Part shown: positions 54,580 through 64,000 of the stretch, in pieces
Numbering within the stretch: position 1 is the first letter of the stretch
How the letters are laid out: each line of letters begins with the position of its first letter
NCBI RefSeq assembly: GCF_004011695.2
Contig: NC_082406.1
Span: 2,356,001-2,420,000 of the forward strand
Length of the DNA stretch: 64,000 nt
Origin: Ascochyta rabiei
Lineage: Eukaryota > Ascomycota > Dothideomycetes > Pleosporales > Didymellaceae
Direction of reading: 5' to 3'
Position numbers and translations under genes: made by a program
The notes under the pieces: generated by a model
The model's input: only the letters and a program-made list of their open reading frames with translations
Told to the model about the DNA's origin: nothing
The model's database searches: none

Positions 54580-57500
54580 ATGTCGAGCGTCGACGAGACT
54601 GTTGCCAACGTGCAGCGCAAGATTGACAGGGAGAGGGCCCTGATCAACGCTGCCAATGCCATGCGCCAGTCGACCAACAACCCGGCTGTGCTCTCGCGCC
54701 TGGACGGGCAGATCAAAGACGGCCGCCGCAACATCGAGTACTTCGAGTCCAAGCTCCGCGACTTGAGCGTGCAGCGCACCGCAGCAGGCGTCGAGAACCT
54801 GAGCCTGCAGCAGCCAGGTGGGTTTGGCTCACGCAAAGCGAACAATCCGCTGACCCCTCCCCCCAAAGATGGCTGGAACGGCTACATGTCGCAAGACGCA
54901 GACGCCCACGGCGGACAGCAGGGCCAGTATGGCGACCTCATGCCTCCACGCGCCCCATATGCCCCGCCAGCACCTGGCGCGCCAAACAAGAGGCCCAACT
55001 ACAGCAAGCTTGGTACGATCAATGCTTGCAATTTGCTCGTTGCCCACTGACACATTGCAGACCTGATCAGATACGACACCCAGCATCTTGGACCCCGCAT
55101 CCAGCTTATGCTGTCCCAGCTTGAGTTCAAGCTCAGTGTTGAGAAGCAGTACAAGGATGGCATCGAGAAGATGGTGCGCTTGTACCAGATGGAAGGCGAC
55201 CGCAAGAGCAAACAGGACGCTGAAGCCAAGAGAATCGAAAGTAATCAGAAGATCCAACTTCTCAAGCACTCGCTTAAGCGGTATGAGGATTTGCACGTTG
55301 ACATTGACGGCGCCGACGATGGTGACGGTAAGCCCCTCTTGATTTGCACTTGCACATGAGCACTACTGATTCCATATGCAGACGACAGTCTGAGCGTACC
55401 GAGCCAGAGGAAACCGCTGAGCGGCCATCTGTCTTTGACGATTCACGCAGTTGCCGATGTCGACCACGCCGCTACCGGTCGCTTCAGTCGAGGACCCGAA
55501 ACCTTTATCAACATCAAGGTTGAAGACGCTATCAAGGGACGCACCAAGCCCTCCAGGAACGACCGTTGGATCGAAGAGAGGCACGAGTTCGACATCGACA
55601 AGGCGAATGAAATTGAAATCACGGTGTACGACAAGACTGGTGACCATGCACTGCCCATTGGCATGCTGTGGGTCCGGATATCAGACATTGCTGAAGAGAT
55701 GCGCCGAAAGAAGATTGAGACTGAGCTCCAGACTTCTGGATGGGTTGCTGCAGACAAGATGGGAGGACACGCCGGCATTCAGCCTGACCTTCAGTTCCAA
55801 CCACCCCCAGGACAGAACCCTGCCGGTGGAGCAGGAGCAGGACCCGGCGGCATGAAGCCTGCCGGAGGTGCGCAGCCTCAGACAGGCCCCATCACCATTG
55901 ACGACTGGTTTTCGCTGGAGCCAGTTGGACGTATTCATCTTACGATGGCTTTTGCCAAACACACGCAAAACAAGACACCGTTCGATGTTGGTCTTGGCCG
56001 AAAGGGTGCCGTCCGTCAACGAAAGGAAGACGTGGTCGAGCAGTACGGTCACAAGTTCGTTCAGCAACAGTTCTACAACATCATGCGCTGCGCTCTCTGC
56101 GGCGATTTTCTCAAGTACTCGGCTGGTATGCAGTGTACTGACTGCAACTACACGTGTCACAAGAAGTGCTACCCTAAGGTGGTCACCAAATGTATCACGC
56201 AATCCAACGCCGAAACCGACCCGGACGAAGCGAAGCTCAACCACCGTATTCCTCATCGATTCGAGACTTTTTCGAACATGGGTGCCAATTGGTGCTGCCA
56301 TTGTGGTTATGTGTTGCCGCTTGGACGGAAGCAGACCAAGAAGTGTGCAGGTATGTGGTTTTTGCGAATTCATGATTCGTACATGCTGACCAAACGCAGA
56401 ATGTGGGCTTACTTGTCACGCTCATTGCGTGCATTTCGTACCTGACTTTTGCGGCATGTCAATGGAGGTTGCTAACCAGATTCTGATGGAGATTAAGAGA
56501 ACCAGACGGGGCCAGTCAGCGTCAGGCTCGACCATGACGAATCGAACATTGCGCCCATCGCAGCCAGCGAAACCCTTACCCCCAACCCAGGGTTCATCAC
56601 AGTCTGGTCAAGAACCGTCATCGCAGACTGATAGGTACTCTTATGGTAAGAACGAAAGCATTGTGCCGCCAGCCGGCCAACGAACTCAATCCTATGCTCC
56701 GTCTTCCCAGGCTTCCGGTGCCGCGCGCACATCGTACTCTTCGGGAGGCTCAACTGCACCGACATCTCCGACAACTTCACAGCGACCTTCTTCTGGGCGG
56801 ACACAATCTTCGCAGTCAGCTATTGCAGCAGCAGCAGCAGTCATGTCAAAACCTCCGGGCAGTAACACAGCACCTGGCTACCAGCGCTCGCAGACGGATT
56901 ACCAACCCTCTGCTAAACCCGGAGGATACCCGCAAGATCAGCGTGCACCTCAATCACCTCCGCAACAAGCTACATACAATCCTCAACATTATGCGGATGT
57001 TGATAAGCGACAGCAACCACCATACTCTCCTCAGCAGGGAAGCCAGTACGGCAACAGCCAGTCATACGCTCACCCTCAACCCCCACAGGCTGCACCTCAG
57101 CAGCCTCCACCTCCGGCAGCCAAGCAGGACCCCAGACAGCAGCAGCCAGCATCGGCCTTGACTAAGGCGCCGGAAAACAAGGTGACGCCACCGGCCAATA
57201 CACAAGGAACTGGGAGAAGGATAGGCCTGGACCACTTCAACTTCCTTGCAGTTCTCGGAAAGGGTAACTTCGGAAAGGTCATGCTCGCAGAGACCAAGAG
57301 CACAAAGCAGCTGTACGCCATCAAGGTCTTGAAGAAGGAGTTCATCATTGAGAACGACGAAGTCGAGAGTACACGCTCCGAGAAGCGGGTTTTCTTGATT
57401 GCTAACAAAGAGCGACATCCTTTCCTACTCAGCTTGCATGCCTGCTTCCAGACCGAGACAAGGGTTTACTTCGTCATGGAGTACATTAGTGGCGGTGATT

Positions 57501-58325
57501 TGATGTTGCACATCCAGAGAGGCCAGTTTGGAACCAAGCGCGCTCAGTACGTTGACCCTGTTCGGCACTATTTCACCTCAGCTGTGCTAACGTTTGCTCA
57601 GATTCTATGCGGCAGAGGTCTGTCTTGCGCTGAAATATTTCCATGAGAACGGTGTCATTTACCGTGACTTAAAGCTCGACAACATTCTACTCACGCTGGA
57701 CGGACATATCAAGATTGCTGATTACGGTTTATGTAAGGAAGAGATGTGGTACGGATCGACTACTAGCACGTTCTGTGGTACTCCAGAGTTCATGGCGCCC
57801 GAGGTAAGCCAAGACACGTTTACTAGACACGTGAAACATATGCTTACAACTTCGCAGATTCTGCTTGACAAGAAATACGGTCGTGCTGTTGATTGGTGGG
57901 CATTTGGTGTTTTGATCTACCAGATGCTACTTCAGCAGTCGCCGTTCCGCGGAGAAGATGAGGATGAAATCTACGACGCCATTCTCGCCGATGAACCTCT
58001 CTACCCTATCCATATGCCCCGCGACTCGGTCTCTATCCTCCAGAAATTGCTCACTCGTGAGCCCGAGCTGCGACTTGGATCAGGCCCCACGGATGCCCAG
58101 GAAATCATGTCCCATGCCTTCTTCAGGAATATCAACTGGGACGACATCTACCACAAGCGCGTGGCGCCACCCTTTGTTCCGCAGATTACAAGCCCTACAG
58201 ATACCAGCAATTTCGACACAGAGTTTACAAGCGTAACGCCGGTCCTTACGCCTGTACAGTCTGTCCTCTCACAAGCAATGCAAGAGGAGTTCCGTGGCTT
58301 CTCCTACTCCGCCGATTTCAACTAG
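54580..58325 (+). CDS. PKC1: Protein kinase C
   Basis: Pkc1 is the Rho1-activated kinase that starts the cell-wall-integrity MAP-kinase cascade. Six exons (54580-55012, 55061-55327, 55382-56350, 56400-57546, 57602-57803, 57858-58325) give 1161 residues. The order is two HR1 coiled coils (about 1-70 and 145-225) that bind Rho1, a C2 domain (about 247-430), two C1 zinc fingers ([14 protein letters not shown]... about 456-502; [19 protein letters not shown]... about 525-572), a Gln/Pro/Ser-rich linker and an AGC kinase domain ([13 protein letters not shown] about 840, [18 protein letters not shown] about 960, [19 protein letters not shown]). The C-terminal tail has VTPVLTPVQ (turn-motif site) and [11 protein letters not shown] (hydrophobic motif). 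All five introns are 48-55 bp. Confidence 0.95.
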
Positions 58326-60721
58326 GGATGTTTGCCTTTCCACAGATACCCTGGGCTTGTTCGCAGTGCGCCAGTTTCGAAACGGATGGTATTCGATGTG
58401 TGGTGTTCTTTGTGAGCATGAGGGTGGCTTGCAACACATGTCTTCTGGGCAAGTCGTCGTTGCCGTGTGAGGCGGACTTGCTGATACTACGAACCCTTCT
58501 TTCTCTTCTTTTTTCGAAAGCAACAATTGTAATGCATCATTATCGAAGCGAGTTGAGCGCGAGAGAGTCACGGAGTAGTCTGGTCTTGTTGAGGAGAAGA
58601 TGCTGGTCGGCTTTGGGGTTGCGGTTGGATGCTGTACCGGGCATGTTGCAATGCATGATGATGTGATGCTTAAAAGGCAACGAGCGGACGTTAAGGTGTT
58701 TGGAAATGATGCCTCTCCACAAGTTACAGGATAGATGAAATAATTGTTTGCGCACTCCAGCAACCGAGATGTTCCTGACCTGGACCGACTGTTAGTGTTC
58801 TAATGGTCACCTAGCTTTGGCCCTCCGACAACCTCAGTCTTGCCACTTCACGCACATGAAGGCCCACGGTTTACCTCATTCCGCCTCACCACACCTCAGC
58901 AGGTCGGGCTCTCTTTCACCCTGCATGCATGTGTTTGCAACAACTGACTGAAGAGCAGTCGAGATTCACGCTCTCGTGCACCCATTTTCGCGTTCGACCG
59001 ACCAGCACGCCACACCTCCAAGGCAATCCGCCCTTAGCGCGCACCCCTCCATCTCGCTTCCCCGACAGCCGAACCCCTCTAGCCCTACGAGTAGGTGCAT
59101 AGAGGCTGGGATAGAGGCAAGGCGCATCCTGCTGAGCAACGGTTGTGGAGAAAGGTGACACAGCTTGGGTATATTCACGCCCAAGTTGCCTTGAAGACAG
59201 AATGGTTAGGTCTAGACATGACTGATGTCCCACAGACTATACTATACTGGTATCGACGGCGAACGGTAAGATGAGGTGGCGATCTCACACAATGCAACAA
59301 CATGTCGGTGGCGACTCCGAGGAAGTTACGACTCACAGCAGGGATGCAGATACCGTCACCGATGCCATGCAGCACTGAACACAGACTGCTATCGGTTAAC
59401 CGCATTGCATTACGTGCAGGTAAGCACATCGATCGCCGAGCGTTGAAACGGGTAGTGGGCGACTCTGACGTGTAGCGAACAGGCAAAGGATTCATCTCGT
59501 AGCCTTGTCATATCCTTGGCAGGAGTTTGGGAGAGCGTGAATTTCTATTGCAGACGTCTAGGCATGCACTTGGGGATTGCAACGCGTTTCCCTACTCGGC
59601 ATTGGGCACTGATGAACGAAAGCTTTCTTTTTTCGCAATCCGTAACGACTTCATGCGCCGACGGGATGAACTATCTCCTGTAAGGCGTAGCGAATATGCA
59701 GAGCCATCTTAATCGAGTAATGACCACGCAGGGAATATCACGCGGAATCTAGCCTGATCATACCATTAGGCCTGACAGATCCCGCGTCCAGTCTGCGCGC
59801 CAGAGGAGAGACGCAAGGTGCGCTGGCGAGCAGTCATCGAGTACCTGCTCTTCGAGTTGTTCGATTCCGTGGTCAGATGATTGCGTCGATTGTGTTGGTC
59901 GGTGAAGCAGAACGCGGCTGACTGGCAAACGGACTCTTTGATTGATCGCAGGACCTACCGGTAGGCGCGTTATGTGCGCCATGCAGCCGTGCAACCCTCC
60001 GCTGCACGCAATCTTACCCACGTGTCAACGCCTCTGCTTGAGGACGACATGGCGCATTTCCGGCACACCAGAGACGTCTTGTAGGGTGGACGAACTTTAC
60101 GGGATAGGGCAAATCCGGAGCAAGTGGTCCCTCTGGCCGGGCCGCGCCCCATGTGGTGCCGCTAACAAGACTACCTTGGCTCTGGGGGTTGGGAAGGCTT
60201 CCAAACCCAACGTGCGGTCTGCTTCCGTCCCGCGCCTCGATGAACAGGAGGTGCTGGTCGATGCTGACTTGGCGAGAGCGAAGGCGGTGATTTTCCGACG
60301 TGCTTACGGCGGCACGGCAAAAGATTGTGATTTATCATATCTTGCGGTAGAAAGGTACTGGTGGCCCAAGCTGCTCGGGCGCCCATTCAATGCAAGGACA
60401 CCTAGTGCCAAAGCTCCAGCCTATCGACCGACAGGAAGCGCAACGTTAATACCGAACACTCACCCGGGGTCGTGCCTTCCTAGCTCTCGCCGCAATTACG
60501 CACATTCAGACAACAGTACACGGCGGACAGCACAGGGAGACGACGCAGCACAACGCGGTCCTTGCATATCTCTGGAAACCCTTCCCCACCCACGCGTTTC
60601 GGCACAGCTACCCGCCACTCTATGTCACAAGCGCTCTGAACCTCAAGCGCGAGGCTGTCCGTTAAGAAAGAGGCGCGCAAACGTTCCAGAAAACCGTCCG
60701 AGCATCGCTCCGCCAGCCTGA
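58326..60721. other. Gene-free interval before the terminal regulator
   Basis: About 2.4 kb without a secure gene. An open frame at 59942-60721 has no family character. The missing first exon of the downstream Zn2Cys6 gene is probably hidden here. Confidence 0.4.
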
Positions 60722-63700
60722 GCACCCTCTCAAGAAGCCGTCAAGATTAACGCCTTTCAAAGTCCCAGCGCCGCAGGCGCGCGGTCGCCCACTGTGAACG
60801 GTCCAGAGCGCCAGATCGTAACCACTGTAAATGCCCAGCAAATCCTGCCATCTCCCTCGGTTCAGCCATCGCCTGTGACCCAGGCGACGCCGTCAACAGT
60901 GGAGTCTTCAGGGTCTCCATTACAGACCCCGGGGCCTCTCATTGCCAATGGTAATGGTAGTGCAGAGGCCACAGGTCGACGGCAAGAAACTGCAAGGATG
61001 CGATCATCCATCGCTTGCTCTAGATGCAGACGCAGCAAGACCAAATGCGACAACAATGGCATTCGCGACAGCACTGGCGCCCTCGCTGCTTGCAGATCGT
61101 GTGTAGCAGGCAACAAAGTTTGCGATTATCCTGCACCGCAGCCGCCAAACAGTAGCCATTCGCATCGACGTGAAAGCACAGTGACAACAGCTGGTGAAGA
61201 GGTGAGTGCAATGATATTTGTTGCGTTTCGTTTTTGAGATCAAGCGAGCGACCAACCCTCCACACCGTCCCATGTCATTCAGGTCGAGGTCGAGATCATT
61301 CATGCCTAATCACACGCCGAACCCTACTTCTATATGGGCTGCGCATATCGATGTTGCTACACAATGATTTTGCTGACGGGTTCGTAGGCACCACCAAAGA
61401 AGCGTAAACGACCCGCGGTACCAATAGCAGACCTTCCCTCTCACAGCAAAGGCGCTCTTGGAACTCTGGAAGATGCTCACAAATCGCCCCTGCTAACGTC
61501 CAAGGTTTGGGATGAGCTAGTAAGCCAGCCTCTTAAACTGCATAGCTTTGCTAATGTGCTGTAGTGGGCGATTCACGAGAAACACTATGCAACCGAATTC
61601 TCTTTTCTGCACAAGAGGACATTCCTCGGTCCTCTCCAAAGAGTGCTGACAGTTTCCTCGTCGGAAAAAGGGCCCGACTCACAAGGCCAACGCAGTCATG
61701 ACCCTGCCTTAGTCTTGGCATTCCTCACGCAGACCTCCCCATTCCACCCCGAGCTTGTAGCACAGACCGGCAAGCCCTACGATACTGCTGAGTTTTATGC
61801 AGCAGCCACACGCAAGTACCTCAACTATGACTTCAGTGGGGAAGGCGACACGGCTCTGCAGCAGATCCAAGCATTTCTCATGCTTGGCTATTATGAGTGG
61901 ACCGCATGTCACAGCCGGAATGGCTACATGTTGATTCGGACGGCCGTCAACTTTGCACAAATGAACGACTACCAGTATGACGAGGACCTGGAAAAAGGAG
62001 CCGATAATAGCGACGCAGTCTCCAAGCGCGACCGCTTCATTAAACAGGAATCCCGACGTCGTACTTTCTGGAGCTGTTTCATCTTGGATCGTTACTTAAG
62101 CGTCGGTCGAAGACGCCCTAAAATTCTACAAGTGGAGGACATGCGCAGTACCATCCAAATTCCTTGCAGCGACAAGAATTTCATGTCTGGTCGGGCTGTT
62201 AAGACTAGATTTTACGGAGAAACCGATACGCAGTATGAAGAGCGGCGGAGAATCTTACGTGAAGAAGCTCTGCGTTGTCATAACGGACAGAAACCTGAAA
62301 AAGTGGAATGGGAAGACCGCGAGGATGATGGCGTGCTCGGTCGATACATTTTTGCGCTCGATCATTTCTCTGATGTGACCAAGTGGGCTAACAAAGGAGG
62401 CAGACGGTATGCGCTTGAGATGCTGTTTGTTACCGAGGCAAAAAGCTGACTATAGCAGATCGGAACGTCCATCAAACATGGGACCTTGGAATCCAGACAC
62501 AACATATTACAAGCTCGATAAACGTCTCAGAGAAATCAAAGACGACCTGCCGGATGAGCTTCGGCTTACACCTCTGAATACAGAAAACCATATCTACGGG
62601 GCTCCTTCTGGTACCTCGAGAACATATTTCCTGATACACGCCATTCTTACGCTCTCCACAACATATCTTGCTCCTGAATACCTGGCGACGTTTCCATTCC
62701 GATTGCCAAAGCCACAAGGTCCGCTTGACGAACCACTGGTGACTGAGCCTTTACCCTCTGGCCAGCCAAACTACTGGGTTGAGAAGGCTGCAGAGTGCTT
62801 TGAGTATGTGAGAGACTTTGTCAGTATACTCCAGTCTTTCAAAGAAAGAAACCATGTCGTGGAATCTCCTATCGTAGGGCACGCGATTTACAAGGCGGCG
62901 TGGTGCGGTTAGTGCGCTCTGAATTACTCGAAATGACAAAATCTGACGGCCACAGCTTGTTACTGCCACCATGTCCCTCGAATGGATCCGACGCGGGCAT
63001 TGGATTCCCGACTCGAGCCTAACGCGTGGGACATCACAAACGAAGTCATGGATAGCATGAAGCGCAAGTTCAGGATTGCAAATATATGGTCTGTCGAGCT
63101 TGCGAGGGTCAAAGCTTACTACACAGAGAAGAGGAAAGAATACAAAAATGCAGGAGGTTCCCCGGAGAGCACCACCAGCGACAACGGTGGCGGACTGAAG
63201 ATATATTCAGAGCTCTTCGAAGCGCCCCACAAACAGTTTGGAAGCCTCCGACATGACAAGCAAGACCTGACGCAGCCCAACGATAGGCCTTACAGCAAAC
63301 TGGAACACGAAGAAGAGTCCGAGGAACCTACAACAACAAACAGTCCTGACGTCCCGTTTAAGACGGAAAGCGAGGAGCTGCAGAGGAGCAACTCGGCGTC
63401 CACGTCCATAAAGTCCACTACTTTCACGCCTGTCAACCCGACAAACGTCATCACGTCGGTGCAAACAAACGCAAGAAACAATGCTTCTATTGCACCAAAC
63501 AATACGCGAGCGTCGTATGGCCCTCCCGTTCACCAAGGGTCACAGCAGCCGCAACAACCGCAGCCATATCCTAGCCAACCTCTTCATTACGAACAGTCGT
63601 CAGGCTACGTCTATTCAGCCAGCACACCAGCATACTCTCAACACACACCTCAGTACAATCATCACCAAACCTATGCTCAAACCTCCGGACCTACCCAGGG

Positions 63701-63932
63701 TCCAGTCAGCAGTTCATACGACCCGCAAGCCCTGATCAATTTGGAAAAAGAGGGCAACAAATCCATTGTCAACACCGACCTACCCTTCTTCGAGGGCGAG
63801 TGGGATCTATCGAACCAGCAAAGCGTTCTAGCCCCCGGTTATCCATACAATCAATTCCAACCACCAACGCAGTACATGCCCGACTCGCAGGGTCCATACA
63901 TGTATTCCGGACCATGGACCGGCGCTGGCTGA
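60722..63932 (+). CDS. Zn2Cys6 fungal transcription factor (first exon not found)
   Basis: The frame is open from about 60722 with coding-like sequence (QEAVKINAFQSPSAAG...) but no ATG, so an upstream exon must supply the start. Exons seen are up to 61201, 61388-61519, 61565-62406, 62459-62907 and 62956-63932. The zinc cluster is C-x2-C-x6-C (SIACSRCRRSKTKCD), a 16-residue spacer (NNGIRDSTGALAA-type), then C-x2-C-x6-C (CRSCVAGNKVC). The long spacer is unusual but known in some groups. A KKRKR basic patch follows. The middle-homology region includes WDELWAIHEKHYATEFSFLHKRTFLG, GYYEWTACHSRNGYMLIRTAVNFAQM and SRRRTFWSCFILDRYLSVGRRRP. The C-terminus is Gln/Pro/Tyr-rich and ends GPWTGAG. I do not assign a named regulator. 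Confidence 0.85.
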
Positions 63933-64000
63933 GCCCTGGGCGGGCCGGATTGTCTAAGCTACCTTCTGCACGGGACATGTCCCACGCTTAGACATGATCA

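Noticed and set aside
59942..60721. Plus-strand frame of 259 codons upstream of the terminal regulator
   Set aside because: No family character, biased amino acids, and no conserved start; kept only as a region that may hide exon 1.

Overview
The window is nuclear DNA of a filamentous ascomycete fungus. The signs are short GT-AG introns (mostly 45-70 bp, several with a CTAAC-type branch site just before the acceptor), Zn2Cys6 transcription factors, a fungal protein kinase C with HR1-C2-C1-kinase order, an MtfA-like C2H2 regulator, a verprolin and a TRP4 gene. A Dothideomycete is my best guess, but that is inference from general gene style. All exon boundaries were set by reading splice motifs and family motifs by eye. 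No transcript or database search was available.

Layout. 1-92 is the start of a minus-strand gene running off the left edge. 1.5-9.2 kb holds elongin C (-), a signal-peptide agmatinase-type ureohydrolase (+), a tocopherol-cyclase-like protein (+), a Zn2Cys6 regulator (+) and a GPI-type two-domain fasciclin protein (+). 10.1-16.3 kb is one very large gene for an NFX1/ZNFX1-type SF1 helicase with an N-terminal CCCH finger and a C-terminal RZ finger. 16.4-18.0 kb is an intact SLAC1/TDT-family transporter (-). 18.2-23.1 kb is a decayed block: a truncated, frameshifted PDR-type ABC transporter (-) head-to-head with a frameshifted, stop-containing Zn2Cys6 regulator (+). 24.2-24.8 kb carries an intron-containing tRNA-Ser(GCT), a 30-base T run and a 62-bp minisatellite.

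24.9-38.2 kb is a dense housekeeping block: a mitochondrial-type membrane protein (-) divergent from verprolin/WIP (+), a GH35 beta-galactosidase (+), anthranilate phosphoribosyltransferase (-) divergent from the ribosome-assembly factor Mak21/Noc1 (+). A short or decayed gene follows at 38.3 kb. 39.0-49.7 kb is almost empty apart from one single-exon C2H2 regulator (MtfA/RsrA-like) with about 5.9 kb of gene-free DNA before it and 3.9 kb after it. 49.7-58.3 kb holds GPN1 GTPase (-) divergent from a Cwf19-like splicing factor (+), then protein kinase C (+). The right end has a multi-exon Zn2Cys6 regulator (+) whose first exon I could not locate.

Most genes are ordinary core functions and I see no biosynthetic cluster. 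The parts worth a second look are the decayed efflux/regulator pair next to a living transporter, the tRNA-T-run-minisatellite junction with an alternating A-B repeat pattern, the long empty flanks of the MtfA-like gene, and a transporter intron that is in frame and stop-free.
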